Part shown: positions 48,480 to 56,228 of the stretch, one piece after another
Layout: each line of letters begins with the position of its first letter
How positions within the stretch are numbered: position 1 is the first letter of the stretch
Assembly (NCBI RefSeq): GCF_016862315.1
Contig: NZ_BOMS01000139.1
Span: forward strand, 1-64,000
Length of the DNA stretch: 64,000 nucleotides
Direction of reading: 5' to 3'
DNA from: Actinoplanes palleronii
GTDB taxonomy: Bacteria; Actinomycetota; Actinomycetes; Mycobacteriales; Micromonosporaceae
The notes under the pieces: generated by a model
Seen by the model: the letters and a program-made list of their open reading frames with translations, nothing else
What the model was told of the DNA's origin: nothing
Databases searched by the model: none
Translations under genes and position numbers: made by a program

Positions 48480-49580
48480 ATGTCGACCGTCACGCGTCTC
48501 GCCATCGCGGCAGCCGGAGCCGCCCTGCTGACCGCCTGCTCCGCCGACGAGAGCGCCGCACCGCCGACCGTCGATCCAGTGCCGTCGATCTCGTCCCCCG
48601 TGGCCGAGTCGGCGGGCGCGGCAAAACCGAGCGGCAGCCCCGACCTGAGCGCCACCCCGCAGACCGTCGCCACCGGGATCGAGGTGCCGTGGGGGCTGGC
48701 CTTCCTGCCGGACGGCAGCGCACTGGTCGCCGAGCGGCAGACCGGCCACATCTTCCAGGTCCGGCCGGGCGCGGCGAAGAAGCAGGTCTACACGGTCCCG
48801 GGCGTCCAGCCGGGCGGCGAGGGCGGCCTGCTCGGCCTGGCCCTGTCCGGCGACTGGGTGTATGCGTACTTCACCGGCGCGGACGACAACCGGATCGTGC
48901 GCTTCACAATGACCGGCGGCGGCGACCCGGAAGTGATCTTCAAGGGGCTGGACCGCGGGTCGCGGCACAACGGCGGGCGGCTCGCGTTCGGGCCGGACGG
49001 GATGCTCTACGTGGGCACCGGTGACGCCGGCGAGGAGCCACAGGCCCAGGACCGGGACGACCCGAACGGCAAGATCCTGCGGCTGACACCGGAGGGCAAA
49101 GCCGCGCCCGGCAACCCGTGGCCGGGCTCACCGGTCTGGAGTCTGGGCCACCGCAACGTGCAGGGCTTGGCCTGGGACGCGCAGGGCCGGATGTACGGCA
49201 TCGAGTTCGGCCAGGACACCTGGGACGAGGTGAACATCATCCAGCCCGGCAAGAACTACGGGTGGCCCGAGGTCGAGGGCAAGGCCGGCAACGCGAAGTT
49301 CACCGACCCGATCGTGCAGTGGCGCACCGACGAAGCGTCACCGAGCGGTGCGGCGGTCTCCGGCAGCACGTTGTACGTGGCCGCGCTGAAGGGCGAACGA
49401 CTGTGGGCCGTCCCGCTCGGCGGCGGGACGGCTCAGGCGGAGTTGGACGGAGAATACGGGCGGCTCCGCACGGTCGCCGTGGCCGCCGATGGTTCGCTGT
49501 GGGTGACCACGTCGAACTCGGACGGCCGCGGCGACCCGCGTGACGGCGATGACCGGATCCTTCGCTTCCCGGCGCGGTGA
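48480..49580 (+). CDS. PQQ-type glucose/sorbosone dehydrogenase-like lipoprotein
   Basis: The 366-residue protein has a lipoprotein signal (lipobox LLTAC, Cys at about 20), a Ser/Pro spacer and a six-bladed propeller of the soluble aldose sugar dehydrogenase family. Conserved blocks are VPWGLAFLPDGSALVAERQT, EGGLLGLAL, SRHNGGRLAFGPDGMLYVGT (with the His-Asn pair), GHRNVQGLAWD and GKNYGWPEVEG. It probably oxidises sugars at the cell surface with PQQ or acts as a binding protein. No PQQ synthesis genes are present here. Confidence 0.88.
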   Translation: MSTVTRLAIAAAGAALLTACSADESAAPPTVDPVPSISSPVAESAGAAKPSGSPDLSATPQTVATGIEVPWGLAFLPDGSALVAERQTGHIFQVRPGAAKKQVYTVPGVQPGGEGGLLGLALSGDWVYAYFTGADDNRIVRFTMTGGGDPEVIFKGLDRGSRHNGGRLAFGPDGMLYVGTGDAGEEPQAQDRDDPNGKILRLTPEGKAAPGNPWPGSPVWSLGHRNVQGLAWDAQGRMYGIEFGQDTWDEVNIIQPGKNYGWPEVEGKAGNAKFTDPIVQWRTDEASPSGAAVSGSTLYVAALKGERLWAVPLGGGTAQAELDGEYGRLRTVAVAADGSLWVTTSNSDGRGDPRDGDDRILRFPAR

Positions 49581-49584
49581 ACGT

Positions 49585-49839
49585 TTACCGCTTGGTGTTC
49601 GGCGGGAGCTGGGGCAGGGACGAGATGGCCGCGGCGTAGATGGCCATCTGCTTCGCGTTCGGCACCACGCCGAAGACCCGCAGTTGGTCCTGCAGAGCCT
49701 GCTTGACCTGGTCTTCGGTCTGACCACGGTGAGTCTGGGTCACCTTGTTCACGACGAAGTCGACACGGAGCTGCGCCTGCCACCCAACGGCACGCGTGCC
49801 GCCGGAGGCGAGGCTGCTGACTGAGGCGAGGGGTTCCAT
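49585..49839 (-). CDS. Small hypothetical protein
   Basis: I do not recognise this 84-residue protein. Its N-terminal half has a strand-rich stretch (WQAQLRVDFVVNKVTQTHRG) and its C-terminal half is helical (EDQVKQALQDQLRVFGVV). There is no signal peptide, cysteine or membrane segment. ATG at 49839 has a CGGGGGC upstream. It converges on the sugar dehydrogenase gene with four bases between stops. Confidence 0.55.
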   Translation of the reverse strand: MEPLASVSSLASGGTRAVGWQAQLRVDFVVNKVTQTHRGQTEDQVKQALQDQLRVFGVVPNAKQMAIYAAAISSLPQLPPNTKR

Positions 49840-49929
49840 GCCCCCGGTATTCGGTCGCACAGGTACCTGTCTTAAAGGTATGAGGACCCTGTGCAACCAG
49901 ACGGCTCCCGTCGAGCCCCCCGCCGTAGA

Positions 49930-50178
49930 TCAGCTGTCGCGGTCGGACGATTCCCCGGCCGGTTCCTCCGCCACCGGCGGCGGCGGGTTCAGGCGCAGCC
50001 AGAGCAGCATGAGCAGGCCCAGCGCGAGCATGGCCAGGCCCATCCACAGGTTGATCCGGACGCCCTGCGCCTTCTCGATCTCGGCCGGGCTGTCGAAGAT
50101 GCCGAGCGCGGTGACGATCACCCCGTAGACCACGAAGATCCCGCCGATGACCGCGCGAACGTCGAAGAGCCGATTCAT
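49930..50178 (-). CDS. Small two-TM protein of a symporter operon
   Basis: The 82-residue protein has two membrane segments (about 7-28 and 44-63) and an acidic, Pro-rich C-terminus. It follows the SSS symporter gene at a distance of 7 bp, with its ribosome binding site (GGTGAGG) over the symporter's 3' end. Small membrane proteins in this position may be accessory subunits of the transporter; this is inference. Confidence 0.7.
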   Translation of the reverse strand: MNRLFDVRAVIGGIFVVYGVIVTALGIFDSPAEIEKAQGVRINLWMGLAMLALGLLMLLWLRLNPPPPVAEEPAGESSDRDS

Positions 50179-50185
50179 CTTGACC

Positions 50186-51841
50186 TCACCAGAAGGGGAT
50201 GTAGAGGAGGACGGCGAGCACGACCGCGATGGCGCCCAGCAGGACCGGGTTGCGCCACCAGACCTTGTCCGCGGAGACGATCACGTCGACTCCGGTGCTC
50301 GGCCCGGCCAGGCCGTAGACCAGGCCGCGCAGCTCGTCCTCGGGCTTGCTCCGGGTGAACAGGGTGACCACCACGGCCACCACCACGGCGGTGACGAACG
50401 CCGTGCCCGCGCCCCAGAAGCTCTCCTCCAGGTCGGAGTTGAACGCGAAGACGTCACCCAGGTAGCCCAGGTAGAGCGTCAGCGAGGCGAGGAAGCCGAG
50501 CACCAGCGAGTAGAAACCGGCCCACGGCGTCATCCGCTTCCAGAACATGCCGACGATGAACGTGGCGAACAGCGGCGCGTTGAACAGGCTGAACAGGGCC
50601 TGGATGTAGTTCATGATGTTGTCGAACCCGGCCGCGATGAACGCCGTGCCGATGCCGATCACCACGCCCACGATGGTCGCGATCCGGCCGACCTTCAGGT
50701 AGTGCTTGTCGTCCCGGTCCTTGCGGATGTACTGCTGCCAGATGTCGTACGTGAAAACGGTGTTGAATCCGCTCACGTTGGCCGCCATGCCGGCCATGAA
50801 CGACGCCACCAGCCCGGTGACCGCCACGCCGAGCACGCCGTTCGGCAGCAGGTCGCGCATCAGCAACGGGATGGCGTTGTTGTAGGTGAGGTCGCCCTCC
50901 TCGGCACCCAGCCCCTGCACGGTGACCAGGGCGATCAGGCCGGGGATCACGGTGACCACCGGGATCAGCAGCTTCGGGAACGCGCCGATGATCGGGGTAC
51001 GCCGGGCGGCGCTCATGTCCTTGGCGCTGAGTGCCCGCTGCACCTCGGCGAAGTTCGTCGTCCAGTACCCGAACGACAGCACGAACCCGAGTCCGAAGAT
51101 GATCCCGATCCAGTTCGCGCCGAGCGGGTTGTCCGAGGTGGCCGTGTTGCTGAAGGTGTGCAACGCGGCGTCGCCCAGCTGGGTGTCCCGCACCTTCTCC
51201 ACCAGGCCGTTCCAGCCACCGACCTTGACCAGGCCGATCACCGTGATCGGGATGAGGCCGGCCAGGATCACGAAGAACTGCAGCACCTCGTTGTAGATGG
51301 CCGAGGAGAGACCGCCGAGCGTGATGTACGACAGCACGATCGCCGCGCCGATCACGATGGACAGCCAGAGCGGCCAGCCGAGCAGGGCCTGCAGGATCAG
51401 GGCCAGCGCGTAGAGGTTGACGCCGGCGATCAGCACCTGGGCCACCGCGAAGCTGAGCGCGTTGAACAGGTGGGTCGGCCGGTTGAACCGCCGCCGGAGG
51501 AACTCCGGAACGCTGTGCACCTTGGAGCCGTAGTAGAAGGGCATCATCACGATGCCGAGGAAGACCATCGCCGGCACCGCGCCGACCCAGTAGTAGTGCA
51601 GGGTCATCAGGCCGTACTGCGCGCCGTTGGCGGCCATCCCGATGATCTCGAGGGCGCCGAGGTTGGCCGAGACGAAGGCCAAGCCGGTCACCCAGGCCGG
51701 CATCGACCGGCCGGAGAGAAAGAAGTCGGAGCTGCTGCGGATCGCCCGCCGGGCTGCGAACCCGACGCCCAGAACAGTGATGAAATAGATCGCGAGGATC
51801 AGATAGTCGACGAAATCAACGTCGAGCCGGAGTCCGCTCAC
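50186..51841 (-). CDS. Sodium:solute symporter (SSS family)
   Basis: The 551-residue protein has about 14 membrane segments and SSS-family features: SSDFFLSGRSMPAWVTGLAF, the Asn/Tyr-rich sugar-site-like region, YITLGGLSSAIYNEVLQFFV, and SGFNTVFTYDIWQQYIRKD near the conserved SSS signature. It is closest in style to vSGLT-type sugar symporters, but the substrate is not certain. GTG at 51841 has a GGGAGGTGA site. The TetR gene ends 29 bp upstream, so TetR, symporter and the small membrane protein are probably one transcript. Confidence 0.92.
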   Translation of the reverse strand: MSGLRLDVDFVDYLILAIYFITVLGVGFAARRAIRSSSDFFLSGRSMPAWVTGLAFVSANLGALEIIGMAANGAQYGLMTLHYYWVGAVPAMVFLGIVMMPFYYGSKVHSVPEFLRRRFNRPTHLFNALSFAVAQVLIAGVNLYALALILQALLGWPLWLSIVIGAAIVLSYITLGGLSSAIYNEVLQFFVILAGLIPITVIGLVKVGGWNGLVEKVRDTQLGDAALHTFSNTATSDNPLGANWIGIIFGLGFVLSFGYWTTNFAEVQRALSAKDMSAARRTPIIGAFPKLLIPVVTVIPGLIALVTVQGLGAEEGDLTYNNAIPLLMRDLLPNGVLGVAVTGLVASFMAGMAANVSGFNTVFTYDIWQQYIRKDRDDKHYLKVGRIATIVGVVIGIGTAFIAAGFDNIMNYIQALFSLFNAPLFATFIVGMFWKRMTPWAGFYSLVLGFLASLTLYLGYLGDVFAFNSDLEESFWGAGTAFVTAVVVAVVVTLFTRSKPEDELRGLVYGLAGPSTGVDVIVSADKVWWRNPVLLGAIAVVLAVLLYIPFW

Positions 51842-51870
51842 GGGCTCACCTCCCAGGTTTCGGCCCGGGA

Positions 51871-52545
51871 CTACCCCGATCGAGAATCTTTCACACTCGC
51901 CTGTTTCCGTTGTGTCACGAGGCGTTCAAGACCGTCCAGGATCCGCTCGAGTCCGAATCGGAACGCCTGGTCGTGACCGCCGCGCACGGCGATGTCGGCG
52001 AGCGCCGCGGAGATCGCCGGGAAGCGCGCGGCGTGCTCGGTGAGCGCGGCGAGCATCCCGCTCTCGCCGGGTTGCACCACGATGGAGCGGACGTGCCCGG
52101 CGACCACCGCGACCGCGTCCATCCGCTCGGCGCCGGTCAGCCCGTCGGGCAGCCGGGACAGCGCGGCCTCCATCCAGCCCAGCTCACGCGGGCCGACCGG
52201 CCGGCTGCCCGCTGACGCCTCCAGCGCCCACGGGTGAGCGACAAAAGCGGATATAAGGCTTTCTGCCCAGAGAGTCAGGGCCGCGCGCCAGTCCCCCGGC
52301 GGCAACTCGGGCGGGACCCCCAGGCCGCGCTCCAGCATCACTGCCACTAATTCCGATTTACCCGGCAAATACCTATAGAGCGCCATCTTGGTGTAGCCCA
52401 GATCGGCGGCGACCCGCTGCATCGACACGGCGGCCAGCCCTTCCGCGTCGGCCACCACGATCGCCACGTCTGCGATCGCATCGAGGGTCAGCGCCGGCTT
52501 CGGCCCCCGGCGACCCTCCACCCGCTCCTGCCACAGGAAATCCAT
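51871..52545 (-). CDS. TetR-family regulator
   Basis: The 224-residue protein has a TetR helix-turn-helix (VSMQRVAADLGYTKMALYRYLPGK) and a TetR C-terminal domain with MERLLV-type helices. ATG at 52545 follows a GGAGGG site. It is divergent from the FAD monooxygenase gene and upstream of the symporter genes on its own strand, so it may control both. A palindrome in the shared gap is its likely operator. Confidence 0.92.
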   Translation of the reverse strand: MDFLWQERVEGRRGPKPALTLDAIADVAIVVADAEGLAAVSMQRVAADLGYTKMALYRYLPGKSELVAVMLERGLGVPPELPPGDWRAALTLWAESLISAFVAHPWALEASAGSRPVGPRELGWMEAALSRLPDGLTGAERMDAVAVVAGHVRSIVVQPGESGMLAALTEHAARFPAISAALADIAVRGGHDQAFRFGLERILDGLERLVTQRKQASVKDSRSG

Positions 52546-52566
52546 CTTGCCCTCCACGCTAACTGC

Positions 52567-52579
52567 GTCTACCGTACAC
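52567..52579. promoter_or_regulatory. Putative TetR operator
   Basis: The imperfect palindrome GTCTACCGTACAC is centred in the 81 bp between the TetR and monooxygenase starts. Five of six bases in each half-site are symmetric. Its position would let bound repressor block both promoters. Confidence 0.5.
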
Positions 52580-52626
52580 AGAAATAACTGAGTCCAATGG
52601 AAACAGTTTTGACGGAGGAGAACCAC

Positions 52627-53793
52627 ATGGATGTCCTGATCTCGGGCGCCGGTATCGCCGGCCCGGCGCTCGCCTACTGGCTGGGCCGTTCCGGGCACCG
52701 GCCGACGATCGTGGAGACCGCTCCGGGGCTGCGCACCGGCGGGCAGGCGGTCGACTTCCGCGGCCCGCTGCACATGGGTGTGCTCACCAGGATGGGCGTG
52801 CTCGACGCGCTGCGGGCGGTGCAGACCCGCGGCACCGCGATGCGGTTCGTCGACGAGCACGGCGCGAAGCTGATGGAGTGGCCGGCCGGGCTGGCCGGCG
52901 GCGACCTGGAGGTGCTCCGCGGCGACCTGTCCCGGATCCTCAGCGAGGCCGGAAACGGTCACACCACCTATCTGTTCGGCGACCGGATCACCGCGCTGGA
53001 CGAGACCGCCGGCGGCGTCGACGTCACCTTCGCCTCCGGCCTGCGACGCCGGTTCGACCTGGTGGTCGGCGCCGACGGGGTGCACTCCGGCGTGCGGCGG
53101 CTGGCCTTCGGCCCGGAGGAGCAGTTCGTCAAGCACCTCGGTTACTACGTGGCCACCTGGCCGGTGCCGAACGAGTGGGAGCTGACCCGGGACAGCGTGC
53201 TGCACAACTCCCCCGGCCGGATGATCAGCGTCGGCGGCGACCATCGCGACCCGTCCCGGGCCGGCGTCTTCGCCGCGTTCGCCTCACCCGCCCTGCGCTA
53301 CGACCGGCGCGACCCTGGCGCCGTCAAGGCGATCCTGCGCGACCGGTTCGCCGGCATGGGCTGGCTGGCCCCGCGCCTGCTGGCCGAACTCGATCACGTG
53401 GACGACGTCTACTTCGACCAGATCTGCCGGGTCGACACCCCGGACTGGACCCGTGGCCGGATCGCCCTGGTCGGCGACGCCGCCTGCGGCGCCACCATCG
53501 GCGGCCAGGGCAACGGCACCGCGATCGTCAGCGCCTACGTCCTGGCCGGCGAACTCGCCGCGGCCGGCAGCGACCACCGGATCGCGTTCCCCCGCTACGT
53601 CGACCGGATCGCCCGCTTCGCCCGCGGCACCCAGAAGGGCGGCGACACCACCGGCCGCTTCCTGGCCCCGAAAACCGACCGCGGCATCCGCGCCCGCAAC
53701 TGGTTCAACAACCAGAACTGGTTCCTGACCATGACCTTCAAGATCGCCGCCGACCGCAGCACGAACCTGCGCCTTCCGGATTACCCCTTTTAG
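52627..53793 (+). CDS. FAD-dependent monooxygenase
   Basis: The 388-residue protein is a class A flavoprotein monooxygenase. It has the Rossmann motif ISGAGIAGPALAYWLGRSG, the DG motif VVGADGVHSGVRR and the GD motif IALVGDAACGATIGGQGNG. Relatives hydroxylate small aromatic or polyketide substrates or inactivate drugs such as tetracyclines. ATG at 52627 has a strong GGAGGAG. Divergent TetR control fits a substrate-inducible detoxification enzyme. The final codons (Pro, Phe, stop) lie inside the start of a composite repeat. Confidence 0.9.
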   Translation: MDVLISGAGIAGPALAYWLGRSGHRPTIVETAPGLRTGGQAVDFRGPLHMGVLTRMGVLDALRAVQTRGTAMRFVDEHGAKLMEWPAGLAGGDLEVLRGDLSRILSEAGNGHTTYLFGDRITALDETAGGVDVTFASGLRRRFDLVVGADGVHSGVRRLAFGPEEQFVKHLGYYVATWPVPNEWELTRDSVLHNSPGRMISVGGDHRDPSRAGVFAAFASPALRYDRRDPGAVKAILRDRFAGMGWLAPRLLAELDHVDDVYFDQICRVDTPDWTRGRIALVGDAACGATIGGQGNGTAIVSAYVLAGELAAAGSDHRIAFPRYVDRIARFARGTQKGGDTTGRFLAPKTDRGIRARNWFNNQNWFLTMTFKIAADRSTNLRLPDYPF

Positions 53794-53948
53794 GGTACGA
53801 ATACCGAGCGCCCCGCCGCAGGCTACAAGCCGAGTCCCGGGCCGGTCCCGCGCGACACCGCCCCACTCCCGGCCGCAGCGCGGCTCCCGGTCGTCGGCTG
53901 GCTCTCAGGGGTGTCTCCGCGCTGTCGACACACCCCTGGAAGCCAGCC
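53784..53948 (+). repeat. Composite repeat element, copy B
   Basis: Copy B has the conserved left block (CCCCTTTTAGGGTACGAATA then GCAGGCTACAAGCC), a middle stretch sharing GGCCGCAGCGCGG with copy A, and the palindrome at 53896-53948 (outer arms GGCTGGCTCTCAGGGGTGTC and CACCCCTGGAAGCCAGCC). It begins within the last three codons of the monooxygenase gene and supplies its stop. Confidence 0.88.
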
Positions 53949-54008
53949 GGGGAACGAAAGGCGGGGGTCGCGTTACACATCGGAACGACCGGGGGCATCT
54001 TTAACGGC

Positions 54009-54359
54009 GTGAATCCGCGCGCGCGCCCCGACTCCGATGACCGATGGCCGCTGAACAGCAACGCTGCGTATCGGCACCCGGGCCGGACGACCGTGACCCG
54101 CGCGTTCGACGTACCGACCGGCATCCGGTGGCCGGTGCAACAGCCCAGCGGCAACGCCCTGGCGAACCGGCCGCACCTGCGCCCGCCGGCACAGCCCGAC
54201 GAGCGGGTGGTCGCGCCGGAGCACCTGAGCGTCCCGGGTTCCCGGTTCCGGGCCGGCCTTCGTCTCTCCGGCGAGCTGGCGATGACGTTCGTCCTGGTCG
54301 TCATGCTGTTCGTGGCCTACGAGGTGTTCGGTCACGCCGCCGCGGTGCAGGCCCGCTGA
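54009..54359 (+). pseudogene. Truncated class E sortase-like N-terminus
   Basis: This 116-residue open frame has an unstructured Pro/Arg-rich stretch and one membrane segment (about 88-106). The segment GELAMTFVLVVMLFVAYEVF is very like the N-terminal anchor of class E sortases. The catalytic domain (TLxTC cysteine and its His and Arg) is absent: the frame stops after AAAVQAR and copy C of the composite repeat begins 14 bp later. It is therefore probably a sortase remnant, though a functional small membrane protein cannot be excluded. The start is GTG at 54009. It lies between two inverted composite repeats. Confidence 0.55.
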
Positions 54360-54372
54360 CGTGACCCGATCC

Positions 54373-54537
54373 CGGCTGGTCCGCAGGGGTGTCTCCGTGC
54401 TCTCGAGACACCCCTGCGAACCAGCCGGCCACCGGGAGGCGCCCCGCGGCCTGAACTGAGAGCGGTGTCGCGCGAGGCAGCCACGGGACTCGGCTTGTAG
54501 CCTGCGGGCGGGCGCTCCGTATTCGTACCAAATGGGG
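54373..54537 (-). repeat. Composite repeat element, copy C (inverted)
   Basis: Copy C has the same structure as copy B but in the opposite orientation. On the minus strand it reads the left block (54537 downward, with GGTACGAATACGGAGCG and GCAGGCTACAAGCCGAGTCC) and then the palindrome at 54373-54427 (core CAGGGGTGTCTC). Its outer end is one base from the stop codon of the HAD gene. Copies B and C face each other across about 425 bp. Confidence 0.88.
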
Positions 54538-54538
54538 T

Positions 54539-55195
54539 TCAGCGGAGAGCGGCCACCGCATCCACGGTGACCTCGGTGACGGCCTTGACAACCAGCGATG
54601 CCTGGGCGAGCGCGTCCGGAGCGGGCGGGTAGACGCCGTGCGGGACGGCGATCACCGCGAGCCCGGCGGACCCGGCCGAGCGCAGGCCGTTGCTGGAGTC
54701 CTCGACCGCGGCGCAGACCTCGGGAGTGAGGCCCAGCTCGGCGACGGCCTTGAGGTAGACGTCCGGCGCGGGCTTGCCCCGGGCGACCTCCTCGGTCGAC
54801 AGGGTGAGCTCGAACGCGTCGGTCAGCCCGGCGGTGTCGAGGACCTGGTCGATCAGCAGGCGGGCGGACGAGCTGGCCAGCGCGAGCCGATAGCGGGCAC
54901 CGAGCGCGCGGACCGTCTCGACCGAGCCGGGGATCAGCGGCAGGGACTCCTTGTAACGTTCCGCCATCTTGCCGAGCACGTCCGCGGCGACCTGCGCGGG
55001 CGGCAGCGGGACGCCGACCTCCTCGGCCAGGTGGGTGGACCATTCGACGGTGCTCATCCCCATCATCCGGTCCTGGCTGTCCGGGAGGAACTCGCGGCCG
55101 TGCCCGGCCACGTAGGCCCGGCGGACCTCCTCCCAGACCTCCTCGGTGTCGATGATCACGCCGTCCAGGTCGAAGACGATCGCCTCGATGCTCAC
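54539..55195 (-). CDS. HAD-superfamily phosphatase (beta-phosphoglucomutase-like)
   Basis: The 218-residue protein has HAD motifs I (VFDLDGVIIDTE), II (ALASSSARLLID), III (GKPAPDVYLKA) and IV (AAVEDSSNGLRSA), with a helical cap domain after motif I. This layout is that of phosphoglycolate-phosphatase and beta-phosphoglucomutase-like enzymes; the substrate is not known. GTG at 55195 overlaps the LLM oxidoreductase stop by four bases (GTGA), so the two are co-translated. Confidence 0.9.
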   Translation of the reverse strand: MSIEAIVFDLDGVIIDTEEVWEEVRRAYVAGHGREFLPDSQDRMMGMSTVEWSTHLAEEVGVPLPPAQVAADVLGKMAERYKESLPLIPGSVETVRALGARYRLALASSSARLLIDQVLDTAGLTDAFELTLSTEEVARGKPAPDVYLKAVAELGLTPEVCAAVEDSSNGLRSAGSAGLAVIAVPHGVYPPAPDALAQASLVVKAVTEVTVDAVAALR

Positions 55196-56064
55196 AGTGC
55201 CTCCGCCGCCGGGATGATCTCGTCCCGGAAGATGTCGAATCGTTTGGTGTCCCAGGCGTCGCGGACGCCGCCGTGGGTGACAGTGATGCCCATCGCGGCG
55301 AACCGGCGCATGTCGTCGATGACCTCGCCGACCTTCTCGCCACGCTCGCCGATCGCGAAGCGGTGCAGCACCGTCTTCTCGATCTCGTCGTAGTCCCGGC
55401 CGACCGCGTCGCAGTGCCGCTTCAGCACGTCCAGCTTGTGCTGCAGCTCCGGGCCGGGGAACAGGTTGCAGGCGTCCGCGTACTTCGCGACCAGCAGCAA
55501 CGTCTTCTTCTCGCCACCGCCACCGACCAGGATCGGCGGGCGCGGGCGGGACAGCGGCAGCGGCGAGTTCAGCGGCCGGCCGAGCCGGTAGTGCTGCCCG
55601 TCGAACGCGGACTCGTCGCCGTCGAACATCTGCCGGCAGATCTTCAGCGCCTCCTCGAGACGCTCGAAACGCTCCGCGGTCGGCGGGAACGGCAGGCCCA
55701 GCCCGGCCGACTCGTCGGCGTTCCAGGCCGCGCCGATGCCGAGGATGGCCCGGCCGCCGGAGAGCACGTCGAGCGTGGTCACCGCCTTGGCGAGCAGGCC
55801 CGGCTCGCGGTAGACCACGCCGGTGACCAGGGTCAGCAGCTTGGCCCGGCGGGTGTGCGCGGCCAGGAAACCCAGAGTCGTATAGGCCTCGAGCATCTCG
55901 TGCTCGGGCGGCCCGATCATCCCGATCTGCCAGAGGTGGTCCATCACGCTGATCCGCTCGAAACCCGCCTCGTCGGCGGCCGACGCGATCTCGGCGAGCG
56001 TCGTCCCGAGACGGGACGTGCCGTCCGGCCAGGTGAAGTTCGAGATGTGCAGTCCCAGTCGCAT
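55192..56064 (-). CDS. LLM-class F420-dependent oxidoreductase
   Basis: The 290-residue protein belongs to the luciferase-like/F420 oxidoreductase family. It has LGLHISNFTWPDG at the N-terminus, SVMDHLWQIG, LLTLVTGVVYREPGLLAKAV, GRAILGIGAAWNADE and the late PPILVGGGGEKKTLLLVAKY. Actinobacterial relatives use F420 for hydride transfer. ATG at 56064. It is the first gene of a pair with the HAD phosphatase. The substrate is unknown. Confidence 0.88.
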   Translation of the reverse strand: MRLGLHISNFTWPDGTSRLGTTLAEIASAADEAGFERISVMDHLWQIGMIGPPEHEMLEAYTTLGFLAAHTRRAKLLTLVTGVVYREPGLLAKAVTTLDVLSGGRAILGIGAAWNADESAGLGLPFPPTAERFERLEEALKICRQMFDGDESAFDGQHYRLGRPLNSPLPLSRPRPPILVGGGGEKKTLLLVAKYADACNLFPGPELQHKLDVLKRHCDAVGRDYDEIEKTVLHRFAIGERGEKVGEVIDDMRRFAAMGITVTHGGVRDAWDTKRFDIFRDEIIPAAEAL

Positions 56065-56228
56065 CACCGGACAAACCCTACTCTTCGTACGGACAGTGAC
56101 GACGCCCGTCGGAGCGCCGAGTGAGCCGCGCAGATGATCACGATCCACCGTTCAGAGGGGTTGCGAGCAGGTTGCGGACCGGTAGCTTCGTCGGGAGCAC
56201 TGCACCAGACCGGGGGAGCCAGTCACCC

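Noticed and set aside
52627..53793. Tetracycline-inactivating Tet(X)-type enzyme
   Set aside because: The flavoprotein motifs are general to class A monooxygenases. I see no feature that singles out tetracycline as substrate.
52878..54359. A long frame over the monooxygenase that continues into the sortase-like fragment
   Set aside because: The upstream part is an out-of-frame shadow of the monooxygenase. Only the segment from GTG 54009 has a plausible protein character.
53784..54537. Insertion sequence with terminal inverted repeats
   Set aside because: The interval encodes no transposase and the repeats also occur singly elsewhere. A non-autonomous or REP-like element is more likely.
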